DNA of 64,000 nt from Canna indica (taxonomy: Eukaryota; Streptophyta; Magnoliopsida; Zingiberales; Cannaceae): assembly GCA_034359265.1 (NCBI GenBank), contig CP136891.1:83222001-83286000 (forward strand). Reading direction: 5' to 3'. This document shows, piece after piece, positions 12,241 through 23,900 of the stretch (positions within the stretch are counted from its first letter, which is position 1; each line of letters begins with the position of its first letter). Under the pieces are notes generated by a model, which was given only the letters and a program-made list of their open reading frames with translations, was not told the origin of the DNA and ran no database searches. Position numbers and translations under genes: made by a program.

Positions 12241-14060
12241 ATTATATTTATTAATTTTCTCATATCTAAACCTATTTATTTATTTTTAATGTCATTGTGT
12301 TATACTTTATAAGATGCATACTTTTTTGTCATGAGATTTTTCTCACATGAAGTTCATAATTACTCCTTTTTTTTCAATGCAAGAATTTCAAATTAATCCA
12401 TGATATAATAAGAGAGTCAATTGGATCATCAGTTAAAAGATAAAACACAATTAGTTAGAATAATGCGACCAACTCGAGATAAATAATTTGATTGCCAACC
12501 GGCAAGTTTACCATTGATTTTGTTCGTAAAAATGATAACGAGTGGTAGGAGGAGATTTCTTTAGGGTTATCATAACTACTAATTATTTAAAAGAAAAATT
12601 ATCTCATGTTAAGCTCATTACATATTCCTGGTAGAAGTTTCAAAACTTGTATTTATAGGAAAGTAAATTTTGGATACGTTCAAGTTGACCTTTCGATCAG
12701 GAAGTTTGGAATAGATTTTAAAAAAGTATCTAATTGTGCTAATACTTTTTTATTAGCTCTAACAGCATTTTTTTTTTACAAGTATTACATAATTTTTTTT
12801 AAAAAATAAATAAAATAATAAAAATTAATATTATATTTAATATATACTAAATTTACAAAATTCATATTCAATCATTCCTCATTTATTATCCATTCGTATT
12901 ATATTATATCCAATGAAATAAATATATCATAATTATACAATCGTGGGCTAATTGTAACGGAGGAGCATGACATGTAAGAATAAAAATCAACAAAGTTTTA
13001 TTCCATTCAACATAAAAATATCGAAGTCATATTTTTTTTAGCAATTCGTATAATTTGTTACAATAATAGATCAATAATTTTTTTGGGTAGAATTCAACCG
13101 CAACATCATTTTATCATTGGCAAGGGACCTAATTGTGTTCCAAACTTCAATGTCAGAAATGGAGATAATTAAATGATTCATGAAAGGTGTATCTTGGATT
13201 ATTAAGGATTTATTTGTTTTATAATAAAATATGATTTATTATGGTATGATATGATTTTATTTTATATTTGAAAAAACTTCTAATAAATGATCATGATATG
13301 ATATGAGAATCTCATGATTTGAAAAATATAAATTTTGGTCAAGTTTTTAAACCATGAATTTGATGATTTTTCATGATTTCATATTTTTTTAAAAAAAATA
13401 TCATCAATCAAAATTTATTTTCCTCTTATGTCATTCATATATTCATACCAGATTAAATTTTTATTTATCATTCTTGATCGATTTAGTCAAAACTTCGTTC
13501 TTCTTCATAACTACTATCATTTAATCATACAATTTCATATCATCCTTTCAAATAAGATAATAATTTTTATAATACAATATCATATAATATTTTATTATAT
13601 TATATATTACTAAATCACTCATTATCTCATCCAAACAAGACACGAAGGTAGACCACAAGTACGATTACATGTTCACAAAAGCAAGCTAAAGTGCCAGCGT
13701 ATATATCATGAGAGATGCAATTTCCATCAAAATCGTGAATGAAAGAGACCTCCAATCTTTTTTAATTTAAAGGTGGACAAAATGAAATTGAATCCAAAGT
13801 CACAAAATAATATATTATTAATAATTAATTATCCCTATTTCGGATTCGGATCTAAAACACCGCCCAAAAAGTGCGTGATGATGTGATATCCAATTAATTA
13901 CATCTCTCTCGATCACGAAGGGAGGACTGCATGCATCCCGATACGTCAATTTGACTATTTCCTGTGTCATTTATCCTCAATTTTGCAAAACCACTCGCTG
14001 CCCTCCACGTCAGCCCGTCGACCGAGCAAGCGCTGACTTTTTATCTCCATGTCTTCTCCC
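12241..14060. other. AT-rich intergenic stretch with possible further MITE
   Basis: No gene is visible. At 13206-13650 a stretch begins with ttatttgttttataataaa and ends tctcatccaaacaagac. The ends are weakly inverted and the interior is AT-rich with many atgatatgat strings, so it may be another MITE; no clear duplication was found. Short frames here translate to low-complexity hydrophobic sequence. Confidence 0.4.
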
Positions 14061-14087
14061 CCCAAGACGGTCCGTGCTCCGCTGAAT

Positions 14088-14146
14088 ACGTGGCCCCCTC
14101 ATCGTCAGCCCAACAACTCACCCGCTTTGACTAGTGACCACGTGTC
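14088..14146 (+). promoter_or_regulatory. ABRE/G-box and W-box motifs upstream of the TSJT1-like gene
   Basis: ACGTGGC at 14088-14094 and CACGTGTC at 14139-14146 match ABA-response and G-box cores bound by bZIP factors. TTGAC at 14127-14131 is a W-box core. They lie 210-270 bp before the start codon. Stress, ABA and sugar induction is typical of this gene family, so the motifs fit, but function is inferred. Confidence 0.5.
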
Positions 14147-14356
14147 GGGCTTCGATTGGTTGGTCGGTGCCACTCGAACGTGAACATACACCACCATCTT
14201 TATCGGTCGGTGAATTTCGCAGGGGCATTTTCGTCATACGCTATCTTTAAATGCATCGGTAAAGCGGAAGAGAACAGAAGACGCGAGAGATTACTTTACT
14301 TTTTCCCCAGAGTCGCGGTTGGTCTGTCGCGGTGCATTGCGGGTCGATCGGCAGAT

Positions 14357-17300
14357 ATGTTGGCGGTGTTCTCTCGGACGGTGGCGAAGAGCCCGGAGGG
14401 GCTGAGGAATCCCGACGCGGGAGGCAGCGAGGGCGGCCTCCGCGCGGTCAATCACTTCACGGCGACACGGGACAACGCGGTGGTCATCGGCCTCGGCCCC
14501 GCCGGGACCTTGGCTCACACGCCGGAAAAGCAGAACCCCCTTCTTCCGAGGTGAGTCGAATGCGAGATAGATAATGGTTTCAATACAAAATCTTCCAGTT
14601 TGCTATCCAACCCTTCGTTTCTTCATCCTATAATTTGTTGGATCGCCTTCGCTCCAGCTTGCTGATAGGGATGCTTCGTGATTTGATCTGTTTCCTTTGT
14701 AGGAGGTGTTTTACTTTTCTGCTTTCTGGATAAGATAGCGATCAATCCCTTCCACTTCGTCTTCGTTTTTTGGTGATTAATTGTGGATATTTGTTCTTGC
14801 ATCAATATAAACGACTGGCGATTGTTAATTTGGCCTCGACAAACACTAAAAAAATTTATTTAGAACGTTATCACAACGATTTACGCCCACCGTGGGGCTC
14901 GAACCCACGACCACAAGGTTAAGAGCCTTGCGCTCTACCGACTGAGCTAGACGGGCTTGTTGAAGTCCTTTTTTTTGATTCTTCATGTTGCTTATATTTA
15001 TGATGCTGATTTTGGGCAGTAGGCACCAGAATATTTAAGACTTCCAAGTCATCATTCATTATTTTCAATGCTCTCATTCATCTTTTACTCGTTTTACAAT
15101 TGTTAAGAGTGGGTACATAGGACCTGCTGAATTATGCTTTTCTTTATTTAGTAACAGGACAATTACATAAAGTTATGGAAGTTAAAATACCAATAATTTC
15201 ATAAACATTATCATAAAATTAGCTTAAATATGCTGACTTCACTCAAAGAAAAGCTTAAATGTACTTACTGTCATCTTAGATTTATGTTTCTAGGAAGGTT
15301 TGTTCAGGGAAACTTGGTTGAAGTCACCCAGTTTAGCCAACTGATTTTAATATATGTTATCCCAACTATATGGGTTTAGCTACTATATTGAAGTTGAACT
15401 ATTCAAGTACTAGGGATCCTCCATTGTGATCTAGGAGATCATGGTTCCAGCTGTGAAAACAATCTCTTTGCTATGCAAGGGTAAGGTTGCACACATTGAC
15501 CCTCCCCATATCCCACATTGGCTGGAATCATATGCAGAATATCACCCTTCAATTTTGTTGAACTTGTTTTGCTAACATTTGGCATTTTAGCAAGTTACCA
15601 TCTTCAAGAAATTACAAAAAAAATTTGTGCACACCTCAATTGAGGTATATGTATAATTGGTTAGATAATGTTGTCTCTTCAGGCTACTTTGATCATAGTG
15701 TGATGATATGATTATACTTAGCAAAATACTTCAAAGTATATATGGAAGTTGCATCTCAAAAGCATTACCTTTATTTATCCACTTCATTTTCTTATTTAAA
15801 TGATCTAATGTTCTTAATATATCATGTTGGTGAAAATGCTGATCAATAGTTATTGCTATAAACATCAGAAACAGGGCTGTACCTGGGACTTGATAATTCT
15901 GCAATTGATGGCTATGGTCTCTATGCTATAGTATAATTTCCTAATATTGATTATGCTCATCCTTATTTTCTAACTTTTGCCAATAGCTTGATTCAAAATA
16001 ACCTTCCTTCTTTTGATGCATTTACAAAGCTCTTAGTGAACATTATATAGCTCGCAAGTTTATCTTTTGTGAAGCCCAACTTGAACCTCCCTGCACAGGA
16101 ATCTCTGTGGTTACATATTAGTTCACTTCATGGATACATCTGGAGCCGCTTTCATTAAGAAAATATTTTCACAGAAGGATAAAATCTTACCTGAACCATT
16201 ATATGTTTTAAATATTCAATCTACAACATGATGAAGTATTTTTATTTTTATTTTGTTTATTTTGCAGGTTATTTGCTGCGGTGGATGATATATTTTGCTT
16301 GTTCCAAGGGCATCTTGAGAATTTAACTTCTTTGAAACAACAGTACGGATTAGGCAAGACTGCTACTGAAGTAATCATTGTCATTGAGGCCTATAAAACA
16401 TTGAGAGATAGAGGGCCATTCCCTGCAAGCCAAGTTTTGAGAGATCTCAATGGGAAATTTGCTTTTATTCTGTTTGATAGCTCATCAAATTCTACCTTCA
16501 TTGCAGCTGTGAGTATTGAAGCATAATTGGTTTCTCCCACCTCTCTTTTTATTTTCAAGATTTGATCTCATCGTGTAATTAAGTACGAAGCATTCAACAC
16601 GCATAATAATTTGCCACTGGTAACCTCATAAATCATAATGCTTCATCAGGTGCATTATTCTTCCAAGGACACCGTCATAGCAACTTGATCCTACGTTTCC
16701 TATAAATTATGCATTTAGTCTGAACTTAATACTTCCAGATTATTTGGATGAGAATTATTCTTGAGTTAACGAGGATCTTTGATTTGTTTCATCAGTCTTA
16801 TGACCTTGTAAAGTGATACTCCCTGTTGCCTGTATCTCTCTGGTTGTTGTGCAGCTCCTGAGTTGATATTTCCATCTATGTTGATATTTAACTTCCTAAG
16901 CTCATCTTTTCTCCTTTGAATGGATCAACTTTGTAAAAAGGGCAGAAGAACTTGAACCATATGTTCAAAGTTAGTCTAAGAATTCCACAAAGTTGCAGTC
17001 TATGGCTGAATGCCAAATAAACATAAAACCAGATCCCCCTTTTTGTGCATACCAGCCTACAGCATAGTAAAGTTGCATTTAGATGAACTTCATAAGTCAG
17101 CACACACATGACTTTCTAGTTTCTATATCCATGGAAGAATCATCATTTAAAAATTGGCAATGTTGTGGAACATGGCATCTTACAATTTCAAGATGTAAGT
17201 AACTGATTTATGAATTGGATTATTAATTGAAATTCATGGTCTCAGGATGCTGATGCAAGTGTTCCCTTCTTCTGGGGAACTGATGGAGAAGATAATCTTG

Positions 17301-17660
17301 TGTTTTCGGATGATGTGGACATTGTCAAAAAGGGTTGTGGAAAATCATTTGCGCCTTTTCCTAAAGGTACAGGACTTTGAGAATGGTGTTCATCCTTTTA
17401 TTCATTCATCATTCCAACATCTCTCTCTCTTCTGTGAGAGTAATTAACCTCGTTCACTCTTTCTCTCCGCAGGCTGCTTCTTCACAACATCTGGTGGATT
17501 ACAAAGTTTTGAGCATCCTCTCAACGAGCTCAAGGCAGTGCCAAGAGTTGACAGCCAAGGCGATGTCTGCGGCGCTATGTTCAAAGTTGATGATAAGGCT
17601 AAGAAGGATACTAGGATGCCCAGAGTTGGCAGTGCTGCAGATTGGTCTTCTCAATTTTAA
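14357..17660 (+). CDS. TSJT1-like / aluminium-induced-type protein (class II glutamine amidotransferase-like)
   Basis: Four exons read in frame: 14357-14550, 16268-16508, 17246-17366 and 17473-17660; 247 residues. The product has the family's YGL (QQYGLGK) and LRDR (TLRDRG) motifs, plus LFAAVDDIFCLFQG, DLNGKFAFILFD, VPFFWGTDGEDNLVFSDD and KGCGKSFAPFPKGCFF. The N-terminal domain has an Ntn class II glutamine-amidotransferase-like fold. True amidotransferases use Cys at position 2; here residue 2 is leucine (MLAVFS), so a catalytic amidotransferase role is unlikely. Family members are cytosolic or membrane-associated proteins induced by stress, dormancy, ABA or aluminium; their biochemical role is not settled. 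Intron 1 (1.7 kb) contains a tRNA gene on the opposite strand and a SINE remnant. Confidence 0.92.
14884..14956 (-). tRNA. tRNA-Lys (anticodon CTT)
   Basis: The 73-nt minus-strand cloverleaf starts gcccgtctagctcagtcggt. The anticodon loop is ctcttaa with CTT in the middle, the T-loop segment reads ggttcgagccc, and the acceptor arm closes gcccgtc with gtgggcg. Upstream on the minus strand lies caacaa, the CAA motif common just before plant tRNA genes. A T-rich run for Pol III termination follows. There is no intron. It lies within intron 1 of the TSJT1-like gene, antisense to it. Confidence 0.96.
15410..15540 (+). mobile_element. tRNA-derived SINE remnant (Au-like)
   Basis: The order of segments follows the conserved layout of plant Au-type SINEs: gatctaggagatcatggttc, a B-box-like ggttccagctg at 15443-15453, gaaaacaatctctttgc, gcaagggtaaggttgc, acattgaccctcccc and cccacattggctgga. 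The A box is poor and no clear target duplication was found, so it is an old, diverged copy. It lies in intron 1 of the TSJT1-like gene. Confidence 0.65.
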
Positions 17661-18057
17661 CTCTAGCACATATTGGCCTGTGGTACTTGGACTTCATTGC
17701 CAGATGGCTTATGCTTAATTAAAAGTGACATAAAAGCATCATAGTGATGTTTGGATCCCTGAACCATTATATGTACTTGCAATTCCCCTACTTGTATGTG
17801 GCAAATAAAGTTGTTACCACTATTTTCTAGTGATGGAAAGAAGATACATTAATACACTGTCAATATATATCACTTTGGCTTCATTTCAAAATTTTAGCAC
17901 TTTGTAGAACTTGAAGTTCCATACACTTGTCAAGCAATTCAGCAGAGAAAGGTAAGACTTCCTAGAGTTTATCCTATGTCTGATTGCAGTCAATGAAGGA
18001 CAATGTGTGATTGTGCGAGTTTATTGGTAGTGAGTGAACATTGAGTAAGCGAGCATT

Positions 18058-18792
18058 GGTAGAACTCATTTTTTTTGATAAAAATGTGAGGCCTGGGGCC
18101 ATAATCATTCATTTCAAGAGAGCTAAAATGTCACAAGTCTAAAGAGCTACAAAAGTTGACGAAGGAGAACAACCTCGATGCCCAGAGGACCCAAAGGCCG
18201 AGAGACACAATAAAAAAGAAAAAAAAAAACAAAACAGTTACAAATGGGTGCATAAGGAGACCAGACAGCGATTCAAGTCAGATTAGGCCCTTGAGTCTGG
18301 TTCAAAGCCTTGCGCAGGATTCTAGATGTCAAGTGGTTCGACTTTCAAATATCTAAAGATGAAATTGTTCCTGAAGTTCACCAGACCATCGAGAGTCTTT
18401 TTTCCCATAGTGCTCATCATGAGCGTCTCTTGATCGAGTCGTGGTAACGGCTCAAAGAAAACATGATCGGCCCACCTAAGGAATTGTCTCCATCTTGCAT
18501 TTGAAATTGTGCAGTCGATGAAGAGACAATCGCAAGTTTCGGATGCATCAACGCATAAGATACAAATGTCGTTTTCAATGTTAACCTCTTGTCTAAAGAG
18601 GCGATCTTTTGTGGGTAGGCGTCTACGGATAGCGAGCTAGAAAAATGTCTTCATTTTGAGGGGAAGCTTTCCACTCCATATATTGGAAAGTAGTGGGGGG
18701 TAACTCCACGCTCTGCGAGAGACATGTAGAACGATGTTGTGGAGAACGAGCCGATTCTCTCTCACCTCCACCGGCGTCGGTAGAACTCATTT
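18058..18792 (-). mobile_element. 5'-truncated LINE (zf-RVT region) with target-site duplication
   Basis: A perfect 14-bp duplication (ggtagaactcattt) is at 18058-18071 and 18779-18792. The element (18072-18778) lies on the minus strand: a T-run just after the left duplication is its poly(A) tail. Its minus-strand translation gives the zinc-binding region of plant LINE ORF2 (LPLKMKTFF, LAIRRRLPTKDRLFRQEVNI, ICILC, ETCDCLFIDC), with an in-frame stop after KTFF. Only about 0.7 kb of the 3' end was inserted, the usual result of incomplete target-primed reverse transcription. Confidence 0.88.
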
Positions 18793-18868
18793 CCACTTGT
18801 TGCTATAATTTTGTTGTCTTCCTTTGATGCATTACCTCATTCATGTTTGTACTTGACCTAAAATCTAA

Positions 18869-19845
18869 GATGACGTTTGGTGCATTACTTTTCAGACTAC
18901 AGAGCAATCTAGGTTACCTTTCAGATAGATTACAACTAAAAAGATTGCCGATAATGTAGAATATATTGTGTGGTATGCACAAGTAATGTTATGGTAAGAT
19001 TGCTAGAATTCACATAGACATGTTTGGTATAACAAATACATTACCAAATAATGAGATATACTTTCCAAAAATACATTTTTCACAAATATATTATAATATA
19101 TAATATAATATAATATAATTATATTATATTATATAACATAATAAAATATAATATAGTATAACATAAATAATATATAACATAATAATATATAATATAATAT
19201 ATATAATATAATATTATAGTGTATTATATTATTATAATATGTTATATTATAGTGTATTATATATAATATGTTATATTATTATAATAATATAATATAATAT
19301 ATATTATTATATATTATTATATTATTATATTATATTATAAATATTATTATATTATAAAAATTATTATAATATTCTATTATAATATTAATATAATGTTATA
19401 TTAATATTATAATATAACATTATAATATTATATTATTATTATATTATATTTATATTATATTATTTATACTATTATATATAATATAATATAATATTGTAAT
19501 ATTATATTATAATATTATTATAATATTATAATATTATTATAATATTAATATTATGTCATGAAAGAAATCGTAGGAGGAGCAAAGAACTTGTAAAAAAAAA
19601 CTAGAGTTTAAGGAGGGTAATTTTGTTCTAAAAATTAATTCAAGATTATCATTTCATAGGTAATTCACATAGACATCTCTCTATTGAACAATCTGGATTA
19701 CCACTTTGATGACAATCTAGATTACCAAGATAATCTACATTACATGCATAAGTGAGACACCAAACAAGATAATGTGTGAGGTTTAGGTAATTTAAAAATG
19801 AGATTACTAGCAATTTAGATGGATTATTTCATACCAAACGTCTCC
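18869..19845. mobile_element. Tourist/PIF-Harbinger-like MITE with expanded AT core
   Basis: Terminal inverted repeats gatgacgtttggt (left) and accaaacgtctcc (right; 11 of 13 match) are flanked by the 3-bp target TAA at 18866-18868 and 19846-19848. TAA/TTA targets and TTTGGT-type ends are typical of Tourist elements. Subterminal gattac/gtaatc strings recur on both sides. The interior holds an approximately 470-bp AT tract. No transposase is present. Confidence 0.65.
19084..19556. repeat. Near-pure A/T tract (tataatatta-type, low complexity)
   Basis: About 470 bp made almost wholly of A and T in irregular tataatat / attataatatt units with many self-complementary stretches. Only isolated G or C bases interrupt it. 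It would cross-fold extensively and is likely variable in length and hard to sequence accurately. Confidence 0.9.
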
Positions 19846-19848
19846 TAA

Positions 19849-20965
19849 CATATTCTAAAGGAATTTGGTTGCAAAATTAAGTATTAATTAATGACCAAGA
19901 AATATTATTAGTAACCCATTTCATGGCCTAACATTCCAACCCAAACCTTTTCTAGTTTTTACCAAATGACCATTGATAATATGGTCGAATTCAACAATAA
20001 ATCTCCACCATTTTGTCATGTCATAGCAATTGAACTAATCCACGCTATATTTAGCGGTTTACCTGAACACAGAAAGACAACAAAGCAAGAACAAGTCTAT
20101 CTAACAATGTCACAAACAAAATGAAGTTTCTGTGTAAATTTATTACACGTAAGGAAAACAATCAATTAATGACAATATTCCACGATTAGTCCATCATAAC
20201 AATAACACGTCAAACAATCAACCTCACAATTTATTAAAATCTTCAAATCGACTAAAAAAGTAAAGAATTCAATTATCTGTTGACGGCAAAAACAGCTATT
20301 TCTGAGTTATTTCGTAGCATACAAGGGTCAAAATGTTGGCAACGAAGGAATCCTTAATTACTTTTACGCCCTTACTATTTTGGAAAAATTCCTCATAATC
20401 AAGGATAAATCGCATATCAACCCTTCTACTCAAGCTTAATCACATGTCGATTTCCTTTAAGTCCTAAAATTACATTATCAAATATTTTATTTATCATTAA
20501 ATAAAACAGATCAATATCAGAATAAACAGAACGAGTTGTCAAAATAAATTTGGCTTGATTTGTTTTCTAAATATAATTATCGTTATAATTTGATTAAAAA
20601 TGTCACTTATGTGTAAATAAAGGAGGTAATATATAATTTTGAATAATAAAAAGATGAAAGTGAAATAAACCATACTAATTTACCGTTAAATCAAATATGC
20701 ACGTTATTAAGAAACGATGCCCCTCCTGCTTTGTCTGGCTTCGACCCTTTTCTCACGTTTCCTCCCTTTCTTTTTCGGCCCGCCTTCTTCCCTAGGGTTT
20801 TGACCACCGCCTCCGCGCTTGTTCTCTCATCGGCTTCGTATATTCCGGCGACCAAGAACCGTAATTTCCATTGTCGGACGATTCCTCTCCCCCCGAGCCG
20901 CCTTATTCCTCTCGCGTCCTCCGATTGCCATGCTATACCCGTGATTCTTGGTCTATCATTTACCG
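19849..20965. other. Intergenic and promoter/5' UTR side of the LRR-kinase gene
   Basis: AT-rich up to about 20700, then abruptly GC-rich from about 20710, including ccctagggttttgac near 20790, a style common in plant 5' leaders. Nothing else is recognised. Overlapping GC-rich frames here on both strands are shadows of the leader and exon 1. Confidence 0.5.
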
Positions 20966-23900
20966 ATGGGGGCCTCCCAATCGCCGGAATCTGTCCCCGT
21001 GTCCGAGGAGGCAGTCGACGGTGCGGTGCCCAGAGGCGGCGGCGGGGGCGAGAAAGACGCCGATTTGGGCGGCGAGGAGGAGGAGACGGTGGCCGACATC
21101 TGCGGGAACACCTGGGAGGTGTCACTGTTCGAGCGGCAGTCGCCCGAGGGCGTAGCTGACGGCTTGTACGTGTACCACAACATGTTTCATCTCGTCCCGA
21201 GTGAGATTGGGCGGCTGAGGAGGCTTAAGACGCTCAAGTTCTTCGCCAATGAGGTCGAGGTTCTGCCCCCGGAGGCGGGCGAACTGGTGGAGCTCGAGCG
21301 GCTGCAGGTGAAGGTCTCTTCACCGGGGATCTCTGGTCTTCCGTTCCGAAAGCTGAAGTCTTTAAGCGAGCTTGAGCTCTGCCAGGTACCACCAAGGCTG
21401 TCGGCTTTGTCTATACTATCCGAGATTTCGGGCCTCAAATGCCTAACAAAGCTGTCAGTTTCCAATTTTTCCATTAGGTAAACTACACCATCCTTTCTCT
21501 CCTCCCTCGTTCTTGTTTGGATAGATATTTCTATTAAACTTCGTTCTAGAGATATCAACTAATTTATCTCGAGGACTACGCAAACTTGAGATATGCCCTA
21601 AGCAGCCAACGCCCATTAAATAGCAGCCCCGTGAGCTAGAAATTTATTAACAAATAAAGATGGTCTTTGTCTTTTCTTTTGTTTACTGTTATGAATTTTT
21701 GCAACCAAAATTTCTCTTGTTACTAACCTGACATTAGTATCTCGATCAAATCACTTCTTTTATGTTCTCTTTGTTCCTTGCCTGGACAGCATGGTCTGTT
21801 TAACCAATCATTTGCAACTGCTTTTCATCATATGTTTTATTTTGCATCTGCTTACTTAGTAAAACTGCTCTTACATAGTAGTCATCTCATTGTTTCTTGT
21901 GATTTTTTACATTTTTATGTTGTTCTCTTTCTCTTGATGCACAAGATTGTCGAGTTGTATCTTATATAGCATCAATTTTTACTACTTTCTGTCACTGAAA
22001 AAAATATTTTTTAAAATCTGGAATTCTGGATTGTGGAGGAATGATGATTGCAATTATGTGGCACAAAAGCATGTTTGAACTACTACTGGCTTCCATGATA
22101 TGTCCAATATGTCTGTGGCACACCCTTCAGGGTAAACAAGAAAACCAACAAAACTTCTCTACATGTTGCTGTGAATGTATAGTGGCCCCTATAAAAGCTA
22201 ATATCAGTGATAATGGTAAGATGGCATGGACATGGCCATCCCAAGCCCGGATAAAGGAGGAGGGTTGTGGTAGGTTGACAACCAGCTAAAACTTGTCAAA
22301 CTCTATGAGTGATAACGGTGAGATGGCATGGACATGTTTAATGGAGGTTCACAAATGTTGCAATAAGATGTGGTCAATCCATTAGTATCAATAGGGAAAG
22401 GAATAAAGGAAGCCTATGAAGACTTTACATGCAATAATAAGATATTCAAATACCCTTGGTATAATGAGAAACTTGCCCTTAAATTAATCTCATTGGGAAA
22501 GGATCAATGTATGCGACCCTAATAGTAGTTGTAACTTCTATGGCTTGTGGATTCCTTGCATGCCTTAGGTCTGTTCTAGGTTAGGTCCAAACATAAAGGT
22601 GTATTTGGTGTCTGAAAGCAGAGCTATATTCATCTTGTTTTCGATATCATTCTCAGAACCCAAAACAGAAACCAAACACAATTTCAGATTTCAATTTTAT
22701 TTTCGCAAATATGGAGCCAAAAACGAGCCAAAAACAGTTCCTTTTTTGGAAACCAAACACGCCTAAGGGATTGGGTTTTGGTCCTTGAGCTTGATTAGCA
22801 GTCACTCCTAGCATAATGTAAGCATCTTGAACGTAATTCTCGATCACTGTTTGGTCATTGTTGGTAGCATATAACAAAAATAATGTAGTGACCAACAGTT
22901 CAAGAATGATCAATGTTCTTGTTCTTGATATTTTGTTGGTCAATCTAAATATTGTTCTTTCTTTGTTTCCACATAGAAGCAGTTAAAATGTTTTCTAGTC
23001 TAGGAGCTACTGAATGATAGGGATCACACAATTGTTACTTTTTTGGTCTCATCCTTCCTTTTTTTGCCCAAATCTGAATGATTTTTTAAAATGTTTTGCT
23101 ATAGTTCTGAATGAATTTTTGGTGAAACATTTTAATTTATCTAGACAGTCATATATCTGATGGGAAAGGGTATTTTGTACATTGCAAATTGTTGTCTCAA
23201 TCAACATTGATCTTATGCATAGATTCCATCTTTTATTAAACCTTTTTCTCTCAGCTGTTTTCTCAAAGCACACATGTATCCTCTCTTTGAGACTTTCTTT
23301 CTTATCCTGCAGATATCTTCCTCCAGAAATCTGCAATCTTCAGAAACTTGAGGAGCTTGATCTTTCTTTTAATAAACTGAAGAATTTACCTGATGATATA
23401 GCTGAGCTGGGTTCTCTTAAAATGCTGAAAGTTGCTAACAATAAGTTGATTGATCTCCCATCAAGTATCTCATTCATGAGTAGCCTGGAAAAGCTTGATT
23501 TGTCAAATAATAGGCTAACTTCATTGACTTCACTCAGACTTGCCTCCATGCTTACCCTCCAACATCTGAACCTTCAGGTACCACATACCTCTTTATTATT
23601 GGATGATTCAAATGTATTTTATTATTAAAGCATAGTTGTTAAAGCTCTATTAATGGAATTCTGATTAGACTTTTTAAATATATCTTTAGTTTTGATATTT
23701 TGTAATCTTTTGCATTTTTAGCCTTTTTTTGTCATTTTTTAAAATGTTGGTCTAATTTGCCAGTATGTATCTTCCGGTATAATGAATATAATTACATAAA
23801 CATAAGTGATTTGTCCAGTGATATGAACTTATGCTCTTGTACCTGGGCTGAGTTGAACTGGTAATACCAGTTCATAAGTAGTTGTGCAGCTGATACTTTT

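Noticed and set aside
14156..14554. 132-residue frame across the TSJT1-like leader
   Set aside because: Different frame from the conserved MLAVFS start; no family match.
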